NCBI GenBank assembly: GCA_964407495.1
Contig: CAYOVP010000053.1
Location: 1-13,073, forward strand
Origin: JAJRZX01 sp964407495
Lineage (GTDB): Bacteria; Desulfobacterota; GWC2-55-46; JADFVP01
DNA: 13,073 nucleotides
Direction: 5' to 3'
Shown: positions 6,805-13,073 of the stretch, one piece after another
Position numbering within the stretch: position 1 is the first letter of the stretch
Layout of the letters: every line of letters starts with the position of its first letter
The notes under the pieces: model-generated
Database searches by the model: none
What the model saw: the letters and a program-made list of their open reading frames with translations, nothing else
What the model was told of the DNA's origin: nothing
Program-made: the position numbers and the translations under genes

Positions 6805-9447
6805 TCACTCCATTGCTCTGATTATCTCCGCGGCCCTTTCAAGGGCCACGTCTACCTTCTCGCCCTCGGGGCCACCGGCCTGGGCCATCTCTGGCCGGCC
6901 ACCGCCCCTGCCTCCTATGATGGGGGCGAGGTTCTTTATTATCTCCCCTGCATTGAAGGACTCGACGAGGTCCCGCGTCACTGCGGCAAGGAGCACTCCC
7001 TTGCCCTTCGCAGAGGCGCCTATTACGACGATGCCAGAGCCGATCTTTACCCTCAGTGTATCGGCAAGTTCCCTTAGTGCCCTTGAGTCCGCGTCATCGG
7101 TCTTTACGGCAAGGACCTTTACGCCCCTTACCTCCTGCGTGGCACCTCTCATCTCCGAGGCCTCTGAGGCGGCCTTTTTTCTCTTCAGGTCCTGGAGTTC
7201 CTTTTCAAGGGCGCGGAGGCGTTCCGAGGTCTTGCGGGCCCTCTCTGCCAGTTGGGCCGGCGGGGCCTTCAGTGCCGAGGCCGCTTCGTGCAGGATGGTC
7301 TCTTCACTTATCACCAGGTCGAGCGCCGCTCTGCCTGTTACGGCCTCGATACGTCTTACGCCGGAGGCTACCGATGACTCGGCTGTTATCTTTATGAGCC
7401 CAATGTCTCCGGTGCGTTCAACGTGTGTGCCGCCGCAGAGTTCCCTGCTTACGCCCGGAACGCTCACCATGCGGACCTTCTCGCCGTACTTGTCGTCAAA
7501 GAAGGCAAGTGCTCCGGCCTTTATGGCCTCGTCATAGGATAGGACATGGGTCTGTACCTCGATGTTTGCGAGGACGGCCTCGTTGGCCTTTTTTTCTATG
7601 GCCCTGAGGTCATTGAAAGAGAGAGCCTCGTAGTGGCTGAAGTCGAAACGAAGTCCCTCGGGCCGCACGAGCGAGCCTGCCTGGCGTACGTGTTCGCCCA
7701 GGAGGTTCCGGAGGGCGGCATGAAGTATGTGTGTTGCTGTATGATTACGCCGGATCTCGGCACGGCGCTCCATGTCAGGGAGGAGTTCCACGGTCTCGTC
7801 CAACTGGAGCGAGCCAGTTTTTACGCGGCAGTGGTGGACGATAAGGGCCGGGAGCGGTCTTTTTGTATCAACGACATCTATCTCCAGGCCCCCTTCTCCC
7901 CTGATCAGGCCTGTGTCACCCACCTGTCCGCCGGACTCACCGTAAAAGGGCGTCTCTTCGGTAATTATCTCAATAGAATCGCCTGGATCGGCCTTGTCGG
8001 CCATCTTGCCGTCCTTTATGATGGCAAGGACCCGCGATGTGGATGACGGAAAATCATATCCCGTGAAGATGGTCTTCATGCCACTTGAGGCGAGTTCACG
8101 GTATAGTTCTGCACCTTCTGTAGCGGCACCTCCCTTCCAGGCGAGTCGCGCCTTCTCCCGCTGGGCCGCCATGGACCTCTCAAAACCTTCTTCGTCGACA
8201 CCGAGGCCCTCTCTCCTTACGATATCGGCAGTAAGATCAACGGGAAAGCCGTAGGTGTCGTATAGTTTGAAGGCAAGGGGGCCTGGGATGACGGTGCCTC
8301 CGGCCTTCTTGAGTTGCCTGACCTCTTCGTCGAGTATCTCGAGGCCCCGTTCCAGGGTCTCGAGGAAGCGCTCTTCCTCGGCCCTGAGGGCGCGCTGCAC
8401 GAGGCCCTGGGCCTCGATCAACTCGGGGTATACAGGTGCCATTATCTCTACAACAGTTGAGACCACCTGGCCGAGAAATGGCCTCTGTATGCCGAGAAAG
8501 CGGCCATGGCGCAGGGCGCGGCGGATGATGCGACGTAGGACGTAGTTTCTCCCCGTGTTCCCGGGAAGTACGCCTTCTGTCATGAGAAAGGCGGTGGCCC
8601 TGGCATGGTCTGCTATTGCACGCAGTGAAGAGAGGGCGCCAGTGGTGTTGAGTCCGGCACTGGTTGCCAGACCCCTTATGGTCTCTATGATAGGGATGAA
8701 GAGGTCTGTCTCGTAGTTGGAGCGTACGCCCTGCATCACTGCCGAGAGGCGTTCGAGCCCCATGCCCGTGTCTATGGAAGGGCTGGCAAGCGGCGTAAGA
8801 GTGCCGTCAGTGCCGCGGTTGTACTGCATGAAGACGAGGTTCCAGATCTCGAGATAGCGGTCGCAGTCGCACCCCACGGCGCAGTCAGGCGCTCCGCACC
8901 CCAGGGCCTCGCCCTGGTCTATGAGAATCTCGGAGCAGGGGCCGCAGGGCCCGGTCTCGCCCATTGCCCAGAAGTTGTCCTTTTCTCCCATGCGCACCAC
9001 GCGGTCGGGACTCACCTCTCTTTTTTCCGTCCAGATACGCTCTGCCTCGTCGTCTTCCTCGAATACGGTTACCCAGAGTTTATCCTCTGGCAGATTCATG
9101 ACGCGCGTAAGGAAGTCCCAGGCAAAGTCCGTTGCCTCGTCCTTGAAGTAGTCGCCAAAGGAGAAGTTGCCGAGCATCTCGAAGAAGGTGTGGTGGCGGG
9201 CGGTCATGCCCACGTTCTCGAGGTCGTTGTGCTTTCCGCCGGCACGCATGCACTTCTGGCACGAGACGGCGCGGCTGTAATCGCGCCTCTCCTCGCCGAG
9301 GAAGACGCCCTTGAACTGCACCATACCTGCGTTGGTAAAGAGGAGGGTGGGGTCGCCTGCAGGGACGAGCCCCGAGGACGCCACCTTCTGGTGACCGCGC
9401 TCGGCAAAGTACTCAAGAAAGGTATCCCGTATCTCTGAACTCTTCAT
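6805..9447 (-). CDS. alaS: Alanyl-tRNA synthetase
   Basis: An 880-residue class II aminoacyl-tRNA synthetase that charges tRNA-Ala and hydrolyses misacylated Ser- and Gly-tRNA-Ala; full length for the family. The catalytic domain begins SSEIRDTFLEYFAERGH and includes LVPAGDPTLLFTNAGMVQFK and the motif-2 region. GCGAPDCAVGCDCDRYLEIWN (about 183-203) is the cysteine-rich segment seen in many AlaRS. The editing domain has HTATH with H569 and H573, and CGGTH with C671 and H675, the four expected zinc ligands. A coiled coil spans about 730-768, followed by the DHHA1-type C-Ala domain with GGRGGGRPEMAQAGG (845-859). The start is ATG at 9447, matching the conserved N-terminus, but no clear Shine-Dalgarno precedes it. 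A TTGACA lies 20 nt upstream. It sits downstream of recX, separated by a likely terminator. Confidence 0.98.
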   Translation of the reverse strand: MKSSEIRDTFLEYFAERGHQKVASSGLVPAGDPTLLFTNAGMVQFKGVFLGEERRDYSRAVSCQKCMRAGGKHNDLENVGMTARHHTFFEMLGNFSFGDYFKDEATDFAWDFLTRVMNLPEDKLWVTVFEEDDEAERIWTEKREVSPDRVVRMGEKDNFWAMGETGPCGPCSEILIDQGEALGCGAPDCAVGCDCDRYLEIWNLVFMQYNRGTDGTLTPLASPSIDTGMGLERLSAVMQGVRSNYETDLFIPIIETIRGLATSAGLNTTGALSSLRAIADHARATAFLMTEGVLPGNTGRNYVLRRIIRRALRHGRFLGIQRPFLGQVVSTVVEIMAPVYPELIEAQGLVQRALRAEEERFLETLERGLEILDEEVRQLKKAGGTVIPGPLAFKLYDTYGFPVDLTADIVRREGLGVDEEGFERSMAAQREKARLAWKGGAATEGAELYRELASSGMKTIFTGYDFPSSTSRVLAIIKDGKMADKADPGDSIEIITEETPFYGESGGQVGDTGLIRGEGGLEIDVVDTKRPLPALIVHHCRVKTGSLQLDETVELLPDMERRAEIRRNHTATHILHAALRNLLGEHVRQAGSLVRPEGLRFDFSHYEALSFNDLRAIEKKANEAVLANIEVQTHVLSYDEAIKAGALAFFDDKYGEKVRMVSVPGVSRELCGGTHVERTGDIGLIKITAESSVASGVRRIEAVTGRAALDLVISEETILHEAASALKAPPAQLAERARKTSERLRALEKELQDLKRKKAASEASEMRGATQEVRGVKVLAVKTDDADSRALRELADTLRVKIGSGIVVIGASAKGKGVLLAAVTRDLVESFNAGEIIKNLAPIIGGRGGGRPEMAQAGGPEGEKVDVALERAAEIIRAME

Positions 9448-9466
9448 CTCAGATATGAAAATAATT

Positions 9467-9472
9467 TGTCAA
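9467..9472 (-). promoter_or_regulatory. TTGACA hexamer upstream of alaS, possible -35
   Basis: A perfect TTGACA on the minus strand in the AT-rich leader of alaS (9448-9501), just after the likely recX terminator. A standard 17-nt spacer would place the -10 over the alaS start codon, where no -10-like sequence exists, so it is either used with odd spacing or is chance. The AT-rich DNA does suggest that alaS has its own promoter here. Confidence 0.25.
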
Positions 9473-9501
9473 CTTATTGTTGTTGTTAGTCATTTGAGAC
9501 C

Positions 9502-9523
9502 AAAAAAACATGGAATTACCATG
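9502..9523 (-). terminator. Likely intrinsic terminator after recX
   Basis: On the minus strand, CATGG-TAATT-CCATG (9523 to 9509) is followed directly by seven T residues (9508 to 9502). It starts 11 nt after the recX stop. The stem is only 5 bp plus a flanking G-U pair, so strength is uncertain, but hairpin plus T-tract is the expected form and would separate the recA-pilT-recX transcript from alaS. Confidence 0.55.
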
Positions 9524-9534
9524 CTGGCAGTCCA

Positions 9535-10044
9535 TCACCCTGCTGTCTCAAGGCCCCGGCCTTTTACCACGCTCATGATGAGGCCCGTGGAGAAGCCCCT
9601 TGATTCGAGGTGCCTGCAGGCGCGTATGAAGTCCTCTTCAGAGAGGCCGCCGTCCTTGTCGAGCCTATGCCGGGCCACCCATTTTCTGTAGGCCCTTGAG
9701 GCGGCCTCCCTTACAGAGAGTTCATCGAGTCCTGCCACGACCTCCTCGGCAAGGCGCCGCGGCACACCCTTTCGCACGAGGTCGAGCCTTATCTTCCGGG
9801 GTCCCCAGTTCCTGTTTCTGATGCGCGATGCCGCGAGTTCCCTGGCAAAGCGCTCGTCGTCGAGCAGACCCTCTTCTGTAAGTGTCTCGATGACCTCGTT
9901 GATATCTTCCTCTGAGAGGCCCTTTTCAGAGAGTCTTTCCCTGAGGGCCTTGCATGGCCTGTCCCTGTAGGAGAGGAGGCGCAGGGCCATGGCCATCGCA
10001 GAGGCCTGCCCCCTATCTCCCCTCCTGTCTTTCGCTCCTGCCAT
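9535..10044 (-). CDS. recX: Regulatory protein RecX
   Basis: A 169-residue RecX homologue, a cytoplasmic modulator that binds RecA filaments and usually limits their extension and activity. The chain is almost entirely helical and carries RecX three-helix repeats: ALRLLSYRDRPCKALRERLSEKGLSEEDINEVIETLTEEGLLDDERFARELAASRI, then WGPRKIRLDLVRKGVPRRLAEEVV, then a third repeat ending HLESRGFSTGLIMSVVKG. LLDDERFA is a recognisable family segment. The start is ATG at 10044, with TGAGG about 9 nt upstream; that Shine-Dalgarno includes the pilT stop codon. It follows pilT by 11 bp in the same transcription unit as recA, which fits its role, although pilT separates the two. Confidence 0.93.
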   Translation of the reverse strand: MAGAKDRRGDRGQASAMAMALRLLSYRDRPCKALRERLSEKGLSEEDINEVIETLTEEGLLDDERFARELAASRIRNRNWGPRKIRLDLVRKGVPRRLAEEVVAGLDELSVREAASRAYRKWVARHRLDKDGGLSEEDFIRACRHLESRGFSTGLIMSVVKGRGLETAG

Positions 10045-10055
10045 GGCGGATTGCC

Positions 10056-11243
10056 TCAGAAACGCTCTATCTCGTCCATCTCACCGCCAGGCTCGCCCTC
10101 TCCTTCTCCACTGCCTTCGTCCTTGTCCTTCTTCTCGAAGCCCTCCCAGTTCGTGTCTCCCGTGGAGACCACACCCTTTACCTTGAGTTCAAAGTCCGCC
10201 TGGTTGGAGGCCTGCCTCAAGGCCTCCTCGTAGGAGATGTAGCCCTTCTTGAGGAGTGAGAGTATGGACTGGTCGAAGGTCTGCATGCCATAGGTGGAGT
10301 GCCCCTTGGCAATGGCGTCGAAGAGGTCTTTTGTCTTGTCCTTGTCCTCTATGCACTCGCGCACGCGCGCCGTGCTCCGAAGGACCTCTACTGCCGGCAC
10401 ACGGGCGGTGCCGTCGCTCGTTGGGATGAGGCGCTGCGAGATGATGGCCCTTACGACGCTTGCCAGTTGGATGCGGATCTGTTTCTGCTGGTATGGCGGG
10501 AAGGTGGTGACTATGCGGTTTATGGTCTCCACGGCGTCTATGGTATGCAGGGTGGAGAGGACGAGGTGGCCGGTCTCGGCGGCAGTGAGGGCCGTCTCGA
10601 TGGTCTCCTTGTCACGCATCTCGCCCACCATTATTATGTCCGGGTCCTGGCGAAGGGCTCCGCGCAGGGCATCGGCAAAGCTCACGGCGTCAAAGCCTAT
10701 CTCGCGCTGGTTTATGAGGCAGAACTTGTCCTTGTGAAGAAATTCTATGGGGTCTTCTATTGATATGATATGCGCCGAGCGCTTGTTGTTTATGTAGTCG
10801 AGCATGGAGGCGAGGGTGGTGGACTTTCCGCTTCCCGTTACGCCTGTTACGAGTACGAGGCCGCGGACCTCCTCGGCTATCTGGTGGAAGACCTCCGGGA
10901 GGTGGAGTTCCTCGAAGGAGAGTATCTTTATGGGGATGACCCTGAAGACAATGCCCGCGGCCCCGCGCTGGTTGAAGATATTCACGCGGAAACGCCCGAG
11001 GCCCGGTACGCTGTAGGCCAGGTCTACCTGGTGGTCGCGCCTGAAGGTCTCTTTCTGGCCCTCATTCATGATGGCAAGGGCGGTATTGGCTACCTCCACT
11101 GGTTCGAGGCGGGCGTGGTTCTTGATGGGGATGAGGCGCCCGTTGAGGCGGAGTATGGGGGGCATGCCTGCCTTGAGGTGTACATCAGAGGCCTTCTGCT
11201 TGACGGCAAAGCCGAGTATGGATGTGAGGTCGAGTCCTGCCAT
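10056..11243 (-). CDS. pilT: PilT-family type IV pilus retraction ATPase
   Basis: A 395-residue cytoplasmic hexameric ATPase of the secretion-ATPase superfamily, which powers pilus retraction from the inner-membrane base of the type IV pilus. The N-terminal PAS-like domain holds KASDVHLKAGMPPILRLNG. The core has Walker A GVTGSGKST (134-142), an Asp box ISIEDPIEF (160-168), Walker B DPDIIMVGEMRD (200-211) and a His box HLVLSTLH (226-233). The C-terminal region keeps YGMQTFDQSILSLLKKGYISYEEAL (318-342). Two features are unusual: the position of the AIREG motif reads CIEDK (297-301), and a charged Gly/Glu-rich tail (about 370-395) extends beyond normal PilT length. Such changes suggest a PilT paralogue or PilU-like form (inference). 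The start is ATG at 11243, 4 bp after the recA stop, with its AGAGG inside the last recA codons. No other pilus gene is in the window. Confidence 0.93.
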   Translation of the reverse strand: MAGLDLTSILGFAVKQKASDVHLKAGMPPILRLNGRLIPIKNHARLEPVEVANTALAIMNEGQKETFRRDHQVDLAYSVPGLGRFRVNIFNQRGAAGIVFRVIPIKILSFEELHLPEVFHQIAEEVRGLVLVTGVTGSGKSTTLASMLDYINNKRSAHIISIEDPIEFLHKDKFCLINQREIGFDAVSFADALRGALRQDPDIIMVGEMRDKETIETALTAAETGHLVLSTLHTIDAVETINRIVTTFPPYQQKQIRIQLASVVRAIISQRLIPTSDGTARVPAVEVLRSTARVRECIEDKDKTKDLFDAIAKGHSTYGMQTFDQSILSLLKKGYISYEEALRQASNQADFELKVKGVVSTGDTNWEGFEKKDKDEGSGEGEGEPGGEMDEIERF

Positions 11244-11247
11244 GAGT

Positions 11248-12267
11248 TTATACCTCTTCAGTCGCTCTCTTCAGGTTGAAGTGCTGGAATACGGCCTCTT
11301 CTATGGCCTTTGAGGTCTCTGGGTTGTTCTTGAGGAGTTGGCGCACGGCCTCGCGGCCCTGGCCGAGGCGCTCGCCGTTATAGGAGAACCACGAGCCGCT
11401 CTTCTGTACGATATCGGACTTTACGGCAAGATCCAGCAGGTCTCCCTCCCTTGATATTCCCTCGTTGAAGAGTATGTCGAACTCGGCCACCTTGAAGGGC
11501 GGTGCCAGTTTGTTCTTCACCACCTTCACCTTTATGCGGTTGCCGATGATGGTGTCGCCCTGTTTTATCTGTCCTATGCGGCGTATGTCCATGCGCACAG
11601 AGGCGTAGAACTTGAGGGCATTTCCCCCGGTGGTGGTCTCGGGACTCCCGAAGAAGACGCCTATCTTGTGGCGTATCTGGTTGATGAAGATGACGGAGGT
11701 ATTTGATTTACTGATAGTGGAGGTGAGTTTTCGAAGCGCCTGGCTCATGAGGCGGGCCTGAAGGCCCATGTGTGCGTCTCCCATGTCGCCCTCGAGTTCG
11801 GCCCTTGGGACAAGGGCGGCAACGGAATCTACAACAATGAGGTCCACGGCGCCGCTCCGGATGAGTATGTCCGTTATCTCGAGGGCCTGCTCGCCCGTGT
11901 CGGGCTGTGAGAGGAGGAGTTCGTCGGTGTCAACGCCTATGAGGCGGGCGTAGGCAAGGTCGAGGGCGTGCTCGGCGTCCACAAAGGCCACTGTGCCGCC
12001 GGCGGCCTGGGCCTGGGCGGCTATGTGGAGCGAGAGAGTGGTCTTGCCCGAGGACTCGGGGCCGTATATCTCTACAACGCGGCCACGAGGCACCCCGCCT
12101 ATGCCAAGGGCTATGTCAAGCGATGGAGAACCTGTGCTGATGGCAGGGGCGTCAACTGCTACGGAGTCCTTTCCGAGGCGCATGATGGAGCCCTTGCCGA
12201 ATTGTTTTTCTATCTGTCCTATGGCAAGGTCTATGGCCTTGCCGCGCGCGTCCCTTGAGTCAGCCAT
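11248..12267 (-). CDS. recA: Recombinase RecA
   Basis: A 339-residue RecA: forms filaments on single-stranded DNA, pairs homologous DNA using ATP, and activates LexA-type self-cleavage. Walker A is GPESSGKT (69-76), the catalytic glutamate is E99 in DAEHALD, and Walker B is LIVVD (143-147). Loop L1 is EGDMGDAHMGLQARLMSQALRK (159-180); loop L2 lies in NQIRHKIGVFFGSPETTTGGNALKF (196-220), with the family-diagnostic PETTTGGNALKFYASVR. There is no intein. The start is ATG at 12267, with a perfect AGGAGG at 12276-12281. It follows thpR by 19 bp and precedes pilT by 4 bp. No E. coli-type or Gram-positive-type LexA box is visible in the short gap, so any SOS control must come from an upstream promoter or from an unrecognised operator. 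Confidence 0.98.
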   Translation of the reverse strand: MADSRDARGKAIDLAIGQIEKQFGKGSIMRLGKDSVAVDAPAISTGSPSLDIALGIGGVPRGRVVEIYGPESSGKTTLSLHIAAQAQAAGGTVAFVDAEHALDLAYARLIGVDTDELLLSQPDTGEQALEITDILIRSGAVDLIVVDSVAALVPRAELEGDMGDAHMGLQARLMSQALRKLTSTISKSNTSVIFINQIRHKIGVFFGSPETTTGGNALKFYASVRMDIRRIGQIKQGDTIIGNRIKVKVVKNKLAPPFKVAEFDILFNEGISREGDLLDLAVKSDIVQKSGSWFSYNGERLGQGREAVRQLLKNNPETSKAIEEAVFQHFNLKRATEEV

Positions 12268-12275
12268 TTATGGAA

Positions 12276-12281
12276 CCTCCT
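12276..12281 (-). promoter_or_regulatory. Strong Shine-Dalgarno of recA
   Basis: A perfect AGGAGG on the minus strand, 8 nt from the recA ATG and within the 19-bp gap after thpR. It is the strongest ribosome-binding site in the window, as expected for an abundant protein translated from a polycistronic message. Confidence 0.85.
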
Positions 12282-12286
12282 GAAAA

Positions 12287-12865
12287 TTAAGAAAAATAAC
12301 CACTGTCTCGTCTTCCCAGATGAAAGTCTTTAATCCGTGTGTATACTGCTCCTTCCGGGGTGAGGGTGCTTTTATATAATACGAAGCGGTCAACTGTAAA
12401 AGCAACCTTTTTTTCCATTTTCAGCGTATTCACCCTGGCGGAGAGGGTAGCCGTGGCCTCTGGAGAGCGCACGCGGCAGATGGTGAGGTGGGCCCTGAAG
12501 GGTTTGTCGTCTTCCGGAAAGCCCCTCTTTGCAAGGGCCTCGTCAATGGACTTCTTGAGGGCCGCGAGGCCGTCGCTCTCCTTAAGGCCGAGATAAAGAA
12601 CCCGTGGACGTTTCATGGAGGGAAAGGCGCCGAGTCCGCTGGAGACGAGGTCAAGTGGAGGGCAGACGCTGGCCGCCTCTTCGAGGGCCTCTGTGACAAG
12701 GGGCAGACGGGATTCGTCGACCTCGCCGAGGAACCTGAGCGTAAGGTGGATGTTCCCGGGCCGCACCCAGGCAAGGCGGCCAGGCACGCCAGCAAGGTCT
12801 TTTCTTATCTCTTTTATGAGATCCCGGAGTTTATCGGGGATGTCTATGGCGACAAATGTCCTTAT
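12287..12865 (-). CDS. thpR: RNA 2',3'-cyclic phosphodiesterase (LigT/ThpR), apparent ATA start
   Basis: A 192-residue 2H phosphoesterase that hydrolyses 2',3'-cyclic phosphate RNA ends and can show RNA-ligase activity. The two catalytic HxTx motifs are HLTL (40-43, in GNIHLTLRFLGEVD) and HLTI (126-129, in FRAHLTICRV). The frame continues upstream of its first canonical start (GTG at 12787) with RTFVAIDIPDKLRDLIKEIR, the conserved first strand and helix of the family. In that extension there is no ATG, GTG or TTG before a TAG stop in the flanking repeat. An ATA codon at 12865-12863 stands exactly where the family's initiator methionine belongs, with GAGG (12878-12875) 9 nt upstream. I annotate from this ATA. 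The alternatives are a sequence error or G-to-A change of an ATG, or a crippled gene truncated to 166 residues. It lies 19 bp upstream of recA in the same unit. Confidence 0.85.
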   Translation of the reverse strand: MRTFVAIDIPDKLRDLIKEIRKDLAGVPGRLAWVRPGNIHLTLRFLGEVDESRLPLVTEALEEAASVCPPLDLVSSGLGAFPSMKRPRVLYLGLKESDGLAALKKSIDEALAKRGFPEDDKPFRAHLTICRVRSPEATATLSARVNTLKMEKKVAFTVDRFVLYKSTLTPEGAVYTRIKDFHLGRRDSGYFS

Positions 12866-12889
12866 CTTGCAGTCCCTCTGTGTTTTGTC

Positions 12890-12910
12890 GGGTTTCGCTT
12901 TGCTCTACCC
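12890..12910 (-). repeat. GGGTAGAG-N4-GCGAAACCC palindrome, right copy
   Basis: Read on the minus strand, this 21-bp segment matches the left copy (208-228, plus strand) at every position outside the 4-nt variable loop (CAAA here, TGTG there). GGGT pairs with ACCC. It lies 24 bp upstream of the thpR ATA codon, so its TAG supplies the in-frame stop that closes the thpR frame upstream. Its tail also resembles the GCAAAGAAAACC tail of the neighbouring 43-bp repeats. Confidence 0.7.
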
Positions 12911-12911
12911 A

Positions 12912-12944
12912 CCTGGATTTTTTCCAGGGGCCTACGGCCCCTGG
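12912..12944. repeat. Two mutually exclusive hairpins between cinA and thpR
   Basis: CCTGGA (12912-12917) pairs with TCCAGG (12923-12928) around five T residues, while CCAGGGGCC (12924-12932) pairs perfectly with GGCCCCTGG (12936-12944) around TAC. The shared CCAGG at 12924-12928 cannot be in both stems at once. On the minus strand, which is the transcribed strand for thpR-recA, the 9-bp GC-rich stem forms first and is followed by an A-run, not a T-run. It could be a leader switch or simply part of the repeat cluster. Confidence 0.6.
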
Positions 12945-12948
12945 CACT

Positions 12949-13034
12949 GGTTTTCTTTGCCCCGCTTTCTTTTTTCTAAAAGAAAGCGGGAGGTTTTCTT
13001 TGTCGTACGTTCTTTTTTCTAAAAGAAAGTAAGT
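12949..13034. repeat. Tandem 43-bp hairpin repeat, right cluster (two units)
   Basis: GGTTTTCTTTG recurs at 12949 and 12992, a 43-bp period identical to the left cluster but in opposite orientation. The first unit has a perfect 13-bp stem (12961-12973 with 12978-12990); the second has a stem with one mismatch (13006-13016 with 13021-13031). The first unit, read in reverse complement, matches the left unit at 51-93 in 38 of 43 positions. Four of the five differences are two compensated base pairs and the fifth is in the loop. The two right units are more diverged from each other (34 of 43). The second unit overlaps the 3' end of the cinA-like gene and supplies its stop codon. Confidence 0.88.
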
Positions 13035-13073
13035 AGCATATCGAGGGCCGCTGTTGCGGCCTCTTCTCTTATC
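13019..13073 (-). CDS. cinA: C-terminal end of a CinA-like protein (partial)
   Basis: Only the last 17 codons are in the window, reading IREEAATAALDMLLTFF then TAG. The amphipathic, alanine- and leucine-rich end with an R-E-x-A-A-x-x-A-L-x-x-L pattern matches how CinA/nicotinamide-nucleotide amidohydrolase proteins finish, and cinA commonly lies upstream of thpR and recA. CinA C-terminal domains deamidate NMN. Identification from so few residues rests mostly on gene order. The final residues and stop lie inside the second 43-bp repeat unit, so the repeat appears to have replaced or formed the natural 3' end. The gap to thpR (12866-13018) is filled almost entirely by repeats. Confidence 0.5.
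   Translation of the reverse strand, partial: IREEAATAALDMLLTFF

Noticed and set aside
12961..12990. 43-bp repeat hairpin as an intrinsic terminator of cinA
   Set aside because: The T and A runs are inside the stem and no U-tract follows the hairpin on either strand.

Overview
This is a chromosomal housekeeping segment from a diderm (Gram-negative-type) bacterium. A BamD-like outer-membrane lipoprotein implies an outer membrane, a PilT-type ATPase implies type IV pili, and a CheA-type kinase implies chemosensory signalling. DNA is moderately GC-rich, with frequent AGG for arginine and ATA for isoleucine. The order cinA-thpR-recA-pilT-recX-alaS, codon use and protein style remind me of Desulfobacterota ('deltaproteobacteria') or Nitrospirota-like lineages. 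That placement is inference from memory, not proof. I see no tRNA, rRNA, CRISPR array, phage, transposase or plasmid gene.

Layout. Positions 1-268 are non-coding and repeat-rich: two tandem 43-bp hairpin units, then a nested palindrome abutting the gltX stop. Two minus-strand genes follow, gltX (glutamyl-tRNA synthetase) and, upstream of it, a MEMO-family gene. A GC-rich non-coding stretch of about 390 bp (2553-2940) separates them from a plus-strand trio: a phosphoglycolate-phosphatase-type HAD hydrolase, a CheA histidine kinase and a BamD-like lipoprotein. From 6805 to the right edge everything is on the minus strand. In transcription order it reads cinA (only the last 17 codons are in the window), thpR, recA, pilT, recX, a likely terminator, then alaS.

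How the genes fit together. thpR-recA-pilT-recX are tightly packed (gaps of 19, 4 and 11 bp) and look co-transcribed. RecX is the modulator of RecA. AlaS and GltX charge tRNAs. CheA could control type IV pili or flagella, but no cheW, cheY or receptor gene is present here.

The genes themselves are ordinary. The unusual content is in the non-coding DNA and at one start codon. (1) A 43-bp-period tandem hairpin repeat occurs at both ends of the window in opposite orientation, and its sequence differences are almost entirely compensated base-pair changes. (2) A second palindrome family (GGGTAGAG-N4-GCGAAACCC) also occurs at both ends and shares a tail module with the first. (3) The thpR reading frame has no ATG, GTG or TTG before its conserved N-terminus; an ATA codon sits exactly where the start should be.
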